This document shows, piece after piece, positions 47,445-56,910 of a stretch of DNA of 61,744 nt. The notes below the pieces were generated by a model. That model worked only from the letters and a program-made list of their open reading frames with translations. It was not told the DNA's origin and ran no database searches. Origin of the DNA: Cyanobium sp. ATX 6F1. Its GTDB lineage: Bacteria; Cyanobacteriota; Cyanobacteriia; PCC-6307; Cyanobiaceae. The position numbers and the translations under genes were made by a program. Location: NCBI RefSeq assembly GCF_024346315.1, contig NZ_JAGQCS010000012.1, forward strand, positions 1-61,744. Direction: 5' to 3'. The first letter of the stretch is position 1. Each line of letters begins with the position of its first letter.

Positions 47445-48884
47445 ATGTTCACGGATTACAGGCCCCACAAGGGCTACGACGAGTACTTCAGCGCCACGGC
47501 CCAACCCCGCCAGGCCCTCAAGCCCCTGCTTTCCTCCCTCGGGCAGCTAGGCCTCGATCAGCTCAACACCAGCCACGCCGCGGCGGAGATCCTGCTCAAG
47601 CGCCTCGGGGCCACCTTCCGCCTGAACGACTCAGGTGACAAGGGCAGCGAACGCATCCTGCCCTTCGATCCCCTGCCCCGCCTGATCTCCACCAGCGCCT
47701 GGCAGATCCTGGAGAAGGGCCTGGTGCAGCGCCTGGAGGCCATCGACGCCTTCCTGGGCGACGTGTATGGACCCCAGAAGATCCTCCGCGACGGCGTTGT
47801 GCCCCGCGAAGACGTAGAGAGCTCCCAGGGCTGGCGCCCCCAGATGAACGGCTTCAAGCCACCCTTGGGCCGCTGGTGCCACGTCTCCGGCCTGGATCTG
47901 ATTCGCGACGGCTCGGGGACCTGGCGGGTGCTGGAGGACAACCTGCGCTGCCCCTCCGGCGTGGCCTACTTCCTGGAGAACCGGCGCGTCATGAAGCGCA
48001 TGTTCCCCAGCCTGTTCGCCGGTCGGGCCGTGCAACCGATCGACGACTACGCCTCCCACCTGCTGCGCACCCTGCGGGAGCTGGCCCCCTGGACCGACTC
48101 CCCCAAGGTGGTGCTGCTCACTCCCGGGGTGTTCAACAGCGCCTACTTCGAGCACAGCTACCTGGCCCAGCAGATGGGCATCCAGCTGGTGGAGGGCCGT
48201 GATCTGGTCTGTGAGGGCAATCGGGTGTGGATGCGCAGCACCGCCGGGCTGGAGGTGGTGGATGTGATCTATCGCCGCATCGACGATGACTTCCTCGATC
48301 CAGCTGTCTTCCGCAGCGATTCGATGCTGGGAGTGCGGGGGCTGATGGAGGCCTACCGGGCCGGCCGGGTCGCGATTGCCAATGCCCCAGGCACCGGCGT
48401 CGCCGACGACAAGCTCATCTACGCCTACGTGCCGGAGATGATCCGCTACTACCTGGATGAAGAGCCGATCATCGAAAACGTTCCCACCTACATCTGCTCC
48501 CGCGAAGACGACCGTGCCTACGTGCTGGCCCACCTCAAGGAGCTGGTGGTGAAATCAGTGGCGGAGGCCGGGGGCTACGGCATGCTTATCGGTCCCCATT
48601 CCACGGAAGAGGACATCCTTTCCTTCGCCGCCAAGATTCAGGCCGACCCGCGCAACTTCATCGCCCAGCCCACGTTGGATCTCTCCACGGTGCCGTCCCT
48701 TAGTGAAGGAGAGCTCTATCCCTGCCATGTGGATCTGCGCCCCTATGTGCTCCGCGGCCAGGATGCCTGGGTGAGCCCCGGGGGCCTCACCCGCGTCGCC
48801 CTTCGCCGGGGCTCCTTGGTGGTCAACTCCTCCCAGGGGGGCGGCTGCAAGGACACCTGGATCGTGGACGAAGCCTCATGCTGA
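47445..48884 (+). CDS. Circularly permuted ATP-grasp protein (DUF404/DUF407 type)
   Basis: A 479-residue ATP-grasp protein. Features include YDEYFSATAQPRQ, the family core DLIRDGSGTWRVLEDNLRCPSGVAYFLENR, and VKSVAEAGGYGMLIGPHS. These enzymes are predicted peptide or amide ligases, and comparative genomics places them with alpha-E and transglutaminase proteins in a predicted peptide-making and modifying system whose product is unknown. It starts the operon and overlaps the alpha-E gene by 7 bases. Confidence 0.93.
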   Translation: MFTDYRPHKGYDEYFSATAQPRQALKPLLSSLGQLGLDQLNTSHAAAEILLKRLGATFRLNDSGDKGSERILPFDPLPRLISTSAWQILEKGLVQRLEAIDAFLGDVYGPQKILRDGVVPREDVESSQGWRPQMNGFKPPLGRWCHVSGLDLIRDGSGTWRVLEDNLRCPSGVAYFLENRRVMKRMFPSLFAGRAVQPIDDYASHLLRTLRELAPWTDSPKVVLLTPGVFNSAYFEHSYLAQQMGIQLVEGRDLVCEGNRVWMRSTAGLEVVDVIYRRIDDDFLDPAVFRSDSMLGVRGLMEAYRAGRVAIANAPGTGVADDKLIYAYVPEMIRYYLDEEPIIENVPTYICSREDDRAYVLAHLKELVVKSVAEAGGYGMLIGPHSTEEDILSFAAKIQADPRNFIAQPTLDLSTVPSLSEGELYPCHVDLRPYVLRGQDAWVSPGGLTRVALRRGSLVVNSSQGGGCKDTWIVDEASC

Positions 48885-49864
48885 GCCGTGTCGCCGACTC
48901 GCTTTACTGGATCAATCGCAATGTGGAGAGGGCCGAGAACATCTCCCGCTTCGTCGAAGTCAGCGAGGCTATGGCGCTCGACTGCCCCCCCGGCAGCGCC
49001 GAACCATGGCTGCCCCTGATCGACGCCTGCGGCGATCGAGAGCTGTTCGACAAGCTCTACCCCCAGGGCCAGCCCGAGGATGTGGTGCGCTTTCTGGTGC
49101 GGGAGGAGGGCAACCCCAGCAGCATCGTCAACTGCATCGCCGTGGCCCGGGAAAACTCCCGTCAGATCCGCGAGGTGATCACCACCGAGATGTGGGAGCA
49201 GATCAACGGCCTCTACTGGACGTTGCAGGAGAGCGACACCTTCTGGGCGCAGCCCCCCCAGGAGCAGCTGCGGGAGATCCGCCGTGCCTGCCAGCTCTAC
49301 TACGGCATCACCGACGCCACCTTGAGCCGCGATCTCTCCTGGCACTTCTCCCGCCTGGGCCGGCTGATCGAGCGTGCCGACAAGACCAGCCGCATCCTGG
49401 ATGTGAAGTACTTCCTGCTGCTGCCCAGCCCGGAGGATGTGGGCGGTGTTCTTGATGAACTCCAGTGGATTTCACTGCTGCGCTGCACGGGGGCCTACCA
49501 GATGTTCCGCCAGGCCCAGCAGCAGGGCATCACCCCCAAGGCCGTGGCGGAATTTCTGCTGCTCGATCCGATCTTCCCCCGCTCGCTGCGCTACTGCCTG
49601 GAGGGCATCAACCGGACCCTGCGCGTGATTCGCGGCAATCCCGTGCCCGGTCCACCCGATGATCTGGAGTGCCTCAGCGGCCTGATGCTGGCCTCCTGGA
49701 GTTTCGTGCGGATCGATGAACTGATGGCCCAGGGGCTCCACGAGGCCATCGATCAATTTCAGAGCGATCTCAACCGGCTGCACGCGCAGATCGACGGGCG
49801 GTACTTTGTCATTTCCACCCCCTCCCTCCCCAGTCCACCGGAGCCGGCATGCGCGCCCGACTGA
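48878..49864 (+). CDS. Alpha-E domain protein (DUF403)
   Basis: A 328-residue all-helical protein. The start MLSRVADSLYWINRNVERAENISR and the internal FSRLGRLIERADKTSRILDVKY are the diagnostic repeats of the alpha-E family, which always accompanies the permuted ATP-grasp. The biochemical role is unknown. It overlaps the ATP-grasp gene (7 bp) and the transglutaminase gene (16 bp). Confidence 0.94.
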   Translation: MLSRVADSLYWINRNVERAENISRFVEVSEAMALDCPPGSAEPWLPLIDACGDRELFDKLYPQGQPEDVVRFLVREEGNPSSIVNCIAVARENSRQIREVITTEMWEQINGLYWTLQESDTFWAQPPQEQLREIRRACQLYYGITDATLSRDLSWHFSRLGRLIERADKTSRILDVKYFLLLPSPEDVGGVLDELQWISLLRCTGAYQMFRQAQQQGITPKAVAEFLLLDPIFPRSLRYCLEGINRTLRVIRGNPVPGPPDDLECLSGLMLASWSFVRIDELMAQGLHEAIDQFQSDLNRLHAQIDGRYFVISTPSLPSPPEPACAPD

Positions 49865-50748
49865 CCCACACGCTCACCTACCGCTACAGCGCACCGGTGC
49901 AGCTCGGGCCCCATCGGGTCTGCCTCAAGCCCCGCGGCCACGGATTCCAGCGACTGATCAGCTTCGCGCTGCGCTTTTCGCCGGAACCCAGCCGCTCCTG
50001 GCCCCTGGTGGCCGCCAGCGGCGATGAGATCCAGCGGGCCTGGTTTCTGGGCGACACCGACAACTTTGAGCTCCAATCCTTGAGTGAAGTGGAAACCTCA
50101 ATGCCACCTCCCCTGGAGATCTGCCTGGAGCAGAATCGCCTCGCCCTCCCCTATCCGGTGGGGCATCTCAACGGCGATCTGATGGGCAGCCTTGAGGGCT
50201 GGCTGCCCAATGGGCAGCACGACCCTGCCGCCGTGGAGCTGGCCCAGGAGGCCCTGATGGGCAGTGACCAGCAGGCGCTGATGTTCCTGGCCCAGCTGGT
50301 GGAAACGATCCAGGACCGGGTCAAGTACACCCAGCGCCACTCCGGTCCAGCCTGGCCCGCCGGCCGCACCCTCAAGGAGCGCGTGGGTTCCTGCCGCGAC
50401 CTGGCGATGCTGATGATCGAGGCCTGCCGCTGCGTGGGGCTGCCGGCCCGGTTCGTCAGCGGCTACCACCTGGTGGAACCCGCACCGGAACGCTACGACC
50501 TCCACGCCTGGGCGGAGGTCTACCTGCCCGGAGCCGGCTGGCGCGGCTTCGACCCCAGCGGCATGGGGGCAATCGATGACCGCTACATCCTCCTGGCCAC
50601 CTCCTCGAAACCGGACCTCACCGCGGCCGTCAGTGGCACCTACTCCGGGCCACCGGGGGTGGAGAGCAAGTTCAAATGGTCGATCACGGCCGAAGTGCTC
50701 GACGAGACTCACCTGAGCGTCCCGATTGCCCCCAGCCTGAGCCGATGA
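49849..50748 (+). CDS. Transglutaminase-like cysteine peptidase/transferase
   Basis: A 299-residue protein with the bacterial transglutaminase N-terminal beta domain (LTHTLTYRYSAPVQLGPHRVCLKP) and the catalytic core. The Cys is in GSCRDLAMLMIEACR, the His in YDLHAWAEVYLPG and the Asp in GFDPSG, so the Cys-His-Asp triad is complete. No signal peptide is visible. It probably hydrolyses or cross-links peptides made by the ATP-grasp partner. In many bacteria it is fused to DUF2126; here the DUF2126 part is a separate gene with a diguanylate cyclase gene between. Confidence 0.92.
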   Translation: MRARLTHTLTYRYSAPVQLGPHRVCLKPRGHGFQRLISFALRFSPEPSRSWPLVAASGDEIQRAWFLGDTDNFELQSLSEVETSMPPPLEICLEQNRLALPYPVGHLNGDLMGSLEGWLPNGQHDPAAVELAQEALMGSDQQALMFLAQLVETIQDRVKYTQRHSGPAWPAGRTLKERVGSCRDLAMLMIEACRCVGLPARFVSGYHLVEPAPERYDLHAWAEVYLPGAGWRGFDPSGMGAIDDRYILLATSSKPDLTAAVSGTYSGPPGVESKFKWSITAEVLDETHLSVPIAPSLSR

Positions 50749-51995
50749 CCCTCGCTGGCCATCCGCTTCAGTCGAACCTGGCCGACGAGGTCAACCAGCG
50801 CCTGATCCGAATCATGGCGTTGGTGGGACTGCTCGGCAGCGCCCTGATCGGGATGTCCACAGGCTCCCTGGCCCTGATCGCAGCCAACCGCAGCATCGTG
50901 CGTCAGAGCGATCAGATCAGTGCCTCGATCAGCACCTTCCTGCAGGCGGAAAGTAGCAAAAGCGAACAGCAGCGAATGGTGCAGCTTTACCGCAGCCAGA
51001 CCGTCAGCCCTGACACCGACAGCCTCGATCAGCTGGTGGTGTTCGACGGGAGTGGCCAGGTGCTGCTGAGCTCGAGGCCATCCCTGGTGGGCCGCTCCCT
51101 CGCGGAGCTGCTCCAGCGCGGCGACCTTGGCGACGGTGTTGATCGCGCCAGCCTGCGCTGCTTCGCCCAGCCCACCCCGGGCTGCCGCCTGGCCAGCCGA
51201 TCGTTCCACCTGCCCTGGCAACGCACCCAGACCGAGTGGCGGCTGCTGAACCAGCTCAGCTTCGACGCCACCCCAAGGGAAACGCGTTACCTGGTGCTGA
51301 TGACCTTCAACGCTGAGGCCACCAACCTGCTGGTGTTTCAGCAGATGCTGCTGCTGGCGAGCCTCAGCATCCTGATCCTGGGCAGTCTGCTGACCGTGCT
51401 GACCCTGACCCTCAAGCAGAGCTTGCTTCCCGGATTGCATCAGGTGGCCGAAACCGATGGGCTGACGGGCCTGGCCAATCGCCGCACCTTCATGGAAATC
51501 AGCGAAAAGATGCTGAACCGGGGCCTCGATGAGGGCCTGCCCTTTGTGCTCACGGTGATCGACATCGATTTCTTCAAACGCGTCAACGACACCTACGGCC
51601 ACGTCTGTGGGGATGCGGTGCTCAAGGCGGTGGCGCAACAGATTCGGGTCTCCGTGCGTGAGCGTGACCTGGTGGGCCGGCTGGGGGGCGAGGAATTCGG
51701 CTTGGTCCTGTCCAGCAGCACCACCACGGCCGATTCGATTCTCGAGCGCGTGCGTCAGCAGGTGGAAGCCTCACAGATCGATTGGGAGGGTGAACCCGTG
51801 AAGGTGACGATCAGCCTGGGGGCCGCCAGCAGCGAACACCTGGACCACTCCCTCGATCACCTCTATGCCGCCGCCGACACGGCTCTTTATCAGGCCAAAT
51901 CGGAGGGGCGGAACCGGGTGCGCTGGGCGGCGGCTCCCCGCCCTGCGTCCAGCTCCGCCAACAACCCCTCCCCCCCACAAACGGACCGCCGATGA
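50745..51995 (+). CDS. Membrane diguanylate cyclase (GGDEF)
   Basis: A 416-residue protein. Two membrane helices (about residues 22-45 and 202-224) flank an extracytoplasmic segment of about 150 residues that does not match a domain I know and probably senses a signal. The C-terminal GGDEF domain is complete: TDGLTGLANRRTF, FFKRVNDTYGH, the active GGEEF, and the inhibitory RxxD site (RERD) five residues before it. It should make c-di-GMP. Its start and stop each overlap the flanking genes by 4 bases (ATGA), so it is an integral operon member. Confidence 0.95.
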   Translation: MTLAGHPLQSNLADEVNQRLIRIMALVGLLGSALIGMSTGSLALIAANRSIVRQSDQISASISTFLQAESSKSEQQRMVQLYRSQTVSPDTDSLDQLVVFDGSGQVLLSSRPSLVGRSLAELLQRGDLGDGVDRASLRCFAQPTPGCRLASRSFHLPWQRTQTEWRLLNQLSFDATPRETRYLVLMTFNAEATNLLVFQQMLLLASLSILILGSLLTVLTLTLKQSLLPGLHQVAETDGLTGLANRRTFMEISEKMLNRGLDEGLPFVLTVIDIDFFKRVNDTYGHVCGDAVLKAVAQQIRVSVRERDLVGRLGGEEFGLVLSSSTTTADSILERVRQQVEASQIDWEGEPVKVTISLGAASSEHLDHSLDHLYAAADTALYQAKSEGRNRVRWAAAPRPASSSANNPSPPQTDRR

Positions 51996-54085
51996 CCACT
52001 CCTCCCTGGCTCACCGGGTCCCTGGCCGTCGCCAGTGAGATCGATCGCCGCCTGGCCGCCGCCGGCGTGAAGCTCACCCTCGGTGGGGAACCCACCTACG
52101 TGCCGGACCTGCCGGAAGGGGCCGAGTGGACCGTGGCCGCCGATGGCCCCACCAAGCTTGGTTACGCGCGGGCCCTGGGCCTGGAACTCCAGCGCCGAGC
52201 CTGGCCCAGCAGCACATTGATCTATTGCCCGGGCAAGCGTTACGACGGCGAGGTGAACCCCCGTTGGGCCCTGCGCCTGATCATCGGAGCCGACGGAGAA
52301 CCGATCGTGCGCTGGCCCCAGCAGGGAATCAGCGACGAGGCCGCCGCGGCCCTGGGCCCCCTGCTTGAGGCCGATGCTCTGCCCTTCCTGGAGGCCATCG
52401 GCGCGTCCCTGGGTTGCGGCCTGCGGCCCCTGGCCCTGCGGGACACCCTCGACCCGGAGCGGCGGGTCTGGGCCGCCCCCCTCTGCCACCACGACCCTGA
52501 ACTCGATCCGGAGGCCCCACCGGGTTGGGAGGCCGCCGAATGGCCGCTGGATGAACCCCTGAGGGAGCTGCTGGGCGCCGCCGGACCGGCGGGTCTGCGC
52601 TTGCCCCTGCAGCATTTCCCCGAGGGTGTGCTGCGCCAGGTGCTCACCCTGGAGGTGCACCCCGGCGGCTGGAGCCTGTTCCTGCCGCCCCTGGCGCGGG
52701 AGCCCCTGGAGCAGCTGCTGCGCTTGATCGCCGCCGCCAGCGCGGGGAAAAGCCAACCGCTGCTGAGCGGTGTGCTGCCCCTGGACATCACCGGCCACTG
52801 GCAGGTGCTGGGGCTGACCGCCGATCCGGGTGTGCTGGAGGTGAACCTGCCGGTGTGCGCCAACTGGCAGGCCTATGCCGGCTGGATGGTGAGGCTCGAG
52901 GAAGCGGGGGCGACGGTGGGCCTGCGCTCCTGGAAGGACGACGATGGTCACATCGTCGGCACCGGCGGCGGCAACCACCTGCTCTGGGGCGGCCCCGATC
53001 TGGAAACGAACCCCTTCTTCAGCCGCCCCGCCTGGCTGGTGGGGGTGCTGCGCTTCTGGCAGCGCCATCCCAGCCTGGCCTACCTGTTCAGCAACCCCTC
53101 GGTGGGTCCCGCCTCCCAGGCCCCGCGGCCCGATGAGGGCAGTGCCTCCTGGCTCGATCTGGAGCTCGCCCATCAGGTGATCGAAGACCTGCCAGAGGGC
53201 GATCAACGCGTGCTGATCAGCGAAACCCTGCGCCACCTCCATGCCGACCGCAGTGGCAACACCCACCGCAGTGAGATCAGCATCGACAAATTCTGGAATC
53301 CCGCCTGGGCCGCCGGCTGCCAGGGACTGATCGAGTTTCGGGCGATCGAAACCCTGCCGCGCACCGAATGGATCGGGGCCATCGCCCTGCTCTGGAGCGC
53401 CCTGGCGGTGCATCTGCTGGAGCCAGCGCACCGGCCGGAGACGATGGAGCCCTTCGGCCCCCGGCTCCACGACGCGCTGATGCTGCCCAGCGCCCTGCTG
53501 GCCGACCTGGAGGCGGTGCTGGCCCGGCTGGCGGCCGATGGACTGATGCTCGATCCCAAGACCTTCCGTACCATCTGGGACTGGCAGAACCCACGGCTGC
53601 TGGCCTGGGAGCAGGGGGAGGCACGGCTGGAGGTCCGCCGGGCCCGGGAAGCCTGGCCATTGCTCTGCGACACCCCGGTGGAAGGGGGCAGCACCAGCCG
53701 CTTCGTCGACAGCTCCCTGCGCCGCTTCGAACTGATTTCCTCCGCGGCCTTCCGCCAGCGCTTCGCGGTGGTGCTGAACGGGCGACCGCTGACCCTGGGA
53801 GAACGGCCGGTGGCCGTGCGTTATCGCCAGGAGCAGCTCTACCCCTGCCTGCATCCCGCGATCGCCCCCCATGTGCCCCTGGAGCTGGCGGTGCTGGAGA
53901 CCGGCGCCGGCTCGGACGCGGCACTGGAGGGCTACTGGACCCTGGCCAGCGAGCGCGACGGCTTCCGTCCGGAGACCCCTAGCGACGGGAGCTCTCCCGG
54001 CGAAGGGCTGAAGGCGGCCCCCTGGCGCGCCGCCAACCCCGGGGACGTCACGGTCGATCTGCGCCTGGAACCCCTGCCCGCCTGA
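51992..54085 (+). CDS. DUF2126 protein, large transglutaminase partner
   Basis: A 697-residue protein that matches the C-terminal half of the large bacterial transglutaminase-like proteins (DUF2126): GVKLTLGGEPTYVPDL, LIYCPGKRYDGEVNPRW, TGTGGGNH-like GTGGGNHLLWGGP, and IEFRAIETLP. The GGGNH segment and several conserved acids suggest an enzyme active site, but the reaction is unknown. It completes the ATP-grasp, alpha-E, transglutaminase set. Confidence 0.92.
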   Translation: MTTPPWLTGSLAVASEIDRRLAAAGVKLTLGGEPTYVPDLPEGAEWTVAADGPTKLGYARALGLELQRRAWPSSTLIYCPGKRYDGEVNPRWALRLIIGADGEPIVRWPQQGISDEAAAALGPLLEADALPFLEAIGASLGCGLRPLALRDTLDPERRVWAAPLCHHDPELDPEAPPGWEAAEWPLDEPLRELLGAAGPAGLRLPLQHFPEGVLRQVLTLEVHPGGWSLFLPPLAREPLEQLLRLIAAASAGKSQPLLSGVLPLDITGHWQVLGLTADPGVLEVNLPVCANWQAYAGWMVRLEEAGATVGLRSWKDDDGHIVGTGGGNHLLWGGPDLETNPFFSRPAWLVGVLRFWQRHPSLAYLFSNPSVGPASQAPRPDEGSASWLDLELAHQVIEDLPEGDQRVLISETLRHLHADRSGNTHRSEISIDKFWNPAWAAGCQGLIEFRAIETLPRTEWIGAIALLWSALAVHLLEPAHRPETMEPFGPRLHDALMLPSALLADLEAVLARLAADGLMLDPKTFRTIWDWQNPRLLAWEQGEARLEVRRAREAWPLLCDTPVEGGSTSRFVDSSLRRFELISSAAFRQRFAVVLNGRPLTLGERPVAVRYRQEQLYPCLHPAIAPHVPLELAVLETGAGSDAALEGYWTLASERDGFRPETPSDGSSPGEGLKAAPWRAANPGDVTVDLRLEPLPA

Positions 54086-54110
54086 AACCCTTTCGCCAGC
54101 CCCACCACCG

Positions 54111-55292
54111 ATGCAACGCCCTACCGCCCGCCTGCTGCTGAGCGCTCTGCTGCTCATGGGCTTCGCTGGGGCTTCTGCGGCCGAGGCCGCCACCCCCAAG
54201 ACCACCCGCCGGGGCCCGGCAGCCGCCGCCAAGACCACCCCCTTGGCCCGCTACCGGATCAGCGCGGAGACCACCACCGCGCGCACGATCAAGATGCCGT
54301 CCTTGGGCCAGATGATGGGCGGCGGCTCGGTGAGCTTCAGCACCGAGACCAACCGGAGCCTGCTGCTGCGGCTCCAATCCCCCCGCACCCCAGCCACCGC
54401 ACCCCAGGCGGAGCACAGGATCCCTGCGAGACTGCAACTGGGCACGGCCCTGCCCCTGCTGAGCCCCCAGGGCAGCAGCCCTGAGCCGCCTGGGGAGATC
54501 CCGCCGATCGAGCCCGGCGCCAAGGCGAGGCTGCTGCGCTTCTGGGGCTGTGGCGCCCAGGCGGGACCCGGTCAGCCGGAGGTGATCGAGCTGGGCACCG
54601 ACCGCACGCGGCTGGCGGAAGCGTTCAGGACCCTTCGGGCCAACCCCGCCCTTCGCCCTGGGCCCGGCGGCACCACCGGCACCTGGCCCAGCGGCAACGA
54701 GTCCCCGAAGATTCCCCTCAGCGCCTCCCTGGTGGGGGAGCACGTGGTGAGCGGGAACTACAGCCCCGAGATTCGTTTCAGCCTCGATGGCTCCCAAGAT
54801 TTCCTCGGCGCCCTGGATCTGAAAACGGCCCCGGAGGGTGAGGCCCTGCGCCTGAGTTGGGGCACGCTGCCCAAGGCCCTGGCCTACGGCGGCCAGGTGA
54901 TCGGCCTGGGCAAAGGCGGCGGCAAGGAGAACCGGGACATCGTGATCTGGGAATCCAGTGCCCAGCGCGATGGACTCAGCCAAGCCGAAGGCGAGCTCAC
55001 CCCATCGGTGGTCGCCAAGCTGGTGGCCCAGGGGCAGCTGCTGGGCCCTGAGCGCAGCTCCTGCGTGATGAGCGCCGAAGCGCGTCGGGCGATGGAGTTA
55101 CCCACCACCAGCCTGCAGGCCTACGGCGGCGTGACCGTTCTCCAAGGCCCCGATTGGGTGGTGACGCTGGAGCGCCAGTCGCGGACGACCTTGCCGCCCT
55201 TCGACGGGATGGGCCTCCCAGACGGCGGAGGCAAGCCCGAGGGCAAAGGGGGCAAGGGAGGCGGGGGCTTCAACCCCTTCAAGCTGTTCTGA
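54111..55292 (+). CDS. Exported protein with Gly/Lys-rich tail, unknown function
   Basis: A 393-residue protein with a signal peptide (ARLLLSALLLMGFAGASAAEA), an Ala/Lys/Pro-rich linker, a large mature region without a recognised domain (RFWGCGAQAGPGQPEVIELG, SCVMSAEARRAMELP) and a tail of repeated GGGKPEGKGGKGGGG ending in FNPFKLF. It lies 25 bp after the DUF2126 gene, so it is probably the last operon gene. The flexible tail could be a site for cross-linking or binding, which is speculation. Confidence 0.75.
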   Translation: MQRPTARLLLSALLLMGFAGASAAEAATPKTTRRGPAAAAKTTPLARYRISAETTTARTIKMPSLGQMMGGGSVSFSTETNRSLLLRLQSPRTPATAPQAEHRIPARLQLGTALPLLSPQGSSPEPPGEIPPIEPGAKARLLRFWGCGAQAGPGQPEVIELGTDRTRLAEAFRTLRANPALRPGPGGTTGTWPSGNESPKIPLSASLVGEHVVSGNYSPEIRFSLDGSQDFLGALDLKTAPEGEALRLSWGTLPKALAYGGQVIGLGKGGGKENRDIVIWESSAQRDGLSQAEGELTPSVVAKLVAQGQLLGPERSSCVMSAEARRAMELPTTSLQAYGGVTVLQGPDWVVTLERQSRTTLPPFDGMGLPDGGGKPEGKGGKGGGGFNPFKLF

Positions 55293-55300
55293 GGCTTTCC

Positions 55301-55777
55301 CTACCAGCTCACCCCGTGCAGCTTGGGCAGCGGCGCGGTGCGGGAGGTGGTGGCGAACAGACGCGGGATGCGGCTGCTGTTGTAGACCCGGAACTCACGC
55401 ACGAGGCTGGCCCCCTTTTCCCGCACCGCCTGGTTGAGCACCAGGGAGCCATTGGGGTCGGAGACCGAGCGGTGGAAGGTGCCGGGAGGAATGCGCAGGA
55501 TGTCGCCACCCATCTCCAGGCGCACGATGTGGAATGGGTAGTTCCAGCCCAGGTTGACCAGATAGAAGGTGCGCCCGCCCTGCATCGCCAGCAGGTTGTC
55601 CTCCTGGTGGGGGTGCAGATAGAACTGCCAGGAACCGCTCTCAGGATCGTCGGGGGGGCTGATCGCCGGGCCCGTGTGCACCACCAGATCACGGGCATTG
55701 GAGGTGGGCACGGTGATGTCGAAGAAACGCACCGCGGGGGTGTCGCGGAACTTCTCGTAGGGGATCAGCTCGAACAT
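55301..55777 (-). CDS. Cupin-fold protein
   Basis: A 158-residue single-domain beta barrel. HPHQEDNLLAMQG and PPGTFHRSV give the two cupin motifs with metal-binding His and Glu. The ATG at 55777 (MFELIPYEKFRDTPAVRFF) is preferred; an upstream ATG at 55834 is possible. In dTDP-sugar epimerases and sugar-binding cupins a similar HPHQ-like motif occurs, but the substrate here is unknown. It converges with the exported protein gene. Confidence 0.75.
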   Translation of the reverse strand: MFELIPYEKFRDTPAVRFFDITVPTSNARDLVVHTGPAISPPDDPESGSWQFYLHPHQEDNLLAMQGGRTFYLVNLGWNYPFHIVRLEMGGDILRIPPGTFHRSVSDPNGSLVLNQAVREKGASLVREFRVYNSSRIPRLFATTSRTAPLPKLHGVSW

Positions 55778-56029
55778 CGGTGCCGGGCGTGGTCCCCGCC
55801 GGGCTGGATCCAGAAGCAGGCCTGAACTGGGCATGGCGATCGTCCTTCCGATCAAGGAAGGTCAAGTCCTCCCACCTAACCGAACCGCCGCCCCCCCGGG
55901 CCGTTCAGTTCGCTACCGAACGGGCGGTAATCCAAGGTTCGCAGCCGGTGCTGCAAGTGGCGTCATCACCCATCGGTGGCCACCCGGGTGCATTGCTTCA
56001 ATGAGCAGGCCACCCCACCCGAGCCCGCC

Positions 56030-56902
56030 GTGCCCTCCTTGCGTGCGTTTCTCTCCCCGCTGTCGGCCCTGCTGCTGGTGACGGGCCTGGGCTTGAGCCC
56101 CCTGGTTGCCAGCGCCCAGCAGAGCCAGCCGATCCGCTCCAGCCAGCGACGCCCCACCGTCTCGGTACCCGACTTCAAGAACACCGTCACCCAGAGCACC
56201 TGGTGGTGGCAGGGGCCCGTGGCCCAGGACCTGGCCGCCGCCCTGGCCAATGAACTCCAGGCCACCGGTGATCTCCAGGTGGTGGAGCGCCGCAACCTCA
56301 AGGAGGTGCTCTCCGAGCAGGAGCTGGCCGATCTGGGCATCGTGCGCAAGGGCACCGGCAGTTCCGCCGCCAAAAAGGGCCAGATGACCGGCGCCCGCTA
56401 CATCGTGCTCGGCACCGTCACCTCCTATGACAGCAACGTGGAGAGCAAGGCCTCCGGCAGCAACTTCGGCTTGATGGGGGTGGGCACCGCCAAAGAGCAG
56501 CTGGAAACCAAGGACTACGTGGCGATCGACATCCGCGTGGTGGACAGCAGCACCGGCGAGGTGGTCGGCTCCCGCACCGTGGAGGGCCGCGCCAGCAACG
56601 CCGCAGAAGCCAGGTCGAGCGGCGTCAGCCTGCTGCCCGCAGCTGGCCTGGCCCTGTTGCTGGCCCCGAACATGGGTCGCACCGGCCAGGTGCTCACGGG
56701 CGCCGCCGGTACCTTGAATTTCGGCAACCGCAACAGCCAGAGCCAGCGCACCCCGGCGGCCAAGGCCCTGCGGGCGGCCCTGATCGATGCCTCCGACTAC
56801 GTGAGTTGCCTGCTGGTGCCCAGGGGGAACTGCATGGCCGACTTCAACGCCCAGGACCAACAGCGGCGCCAGCGCACCCGCGGGGTGCTCCAGCTGGAGT
56901 GA
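56030..56902 (+). CDS. CsgG-family exported protein
   Basis: A 290-residue protein. A GTG at 56030 starts a signal peptide (LSPLSALLLVTGLGLSPLVASA). The mature part has the CsgG/curli-assembly pattern: VSVPDFKN near the start, LANELQATGDLQVVERRNLKEVLSEQEL, GARYIVLGTVTSYD and VAIDIRVVDSSTGEVVGSRTVEG. E. coli CsgG is a lipoprotein pore for curli; this one has no lipobox, and no curlin gene is nearby, so a related outer-membrane or periplasmic role is possible but unproven. Confidence 0.88.
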   Translation: MPSLRAFLSPLSALLLVTGLGLSPLVASAQQSQPIRSSQRRPTVSVPDFKNTVTQSTWWWQGPVAQDLAAALANELQATGDLQVVERRNLKEVLSEQELADLGIVRKGTGSSAAKKGQMTGARYIVLGTVTSYDSNVESKASGSNFGLMGVGTAKEQLETKDYVAIDIRVVDSSTGEVVGSRTVEGRASNAAEARSSGVSLLPAAGLALLLAPNMGRTGQVLTGAAGTLNFGNRNSQSQRTPAAKALRAALIDASDYVSCLLVPRGNCMADFNAQDQQRRQRTRGVLQLE

Positions 56903-56910
56903 GCCTGGGC

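Noticed and set aside
51890-54238. 782-codon minus-strand frame opposite the DUF2126 gene
   Set aside because: It has low-complexity composition and no motif; the plus strand carries a family match and ATGA coupling.
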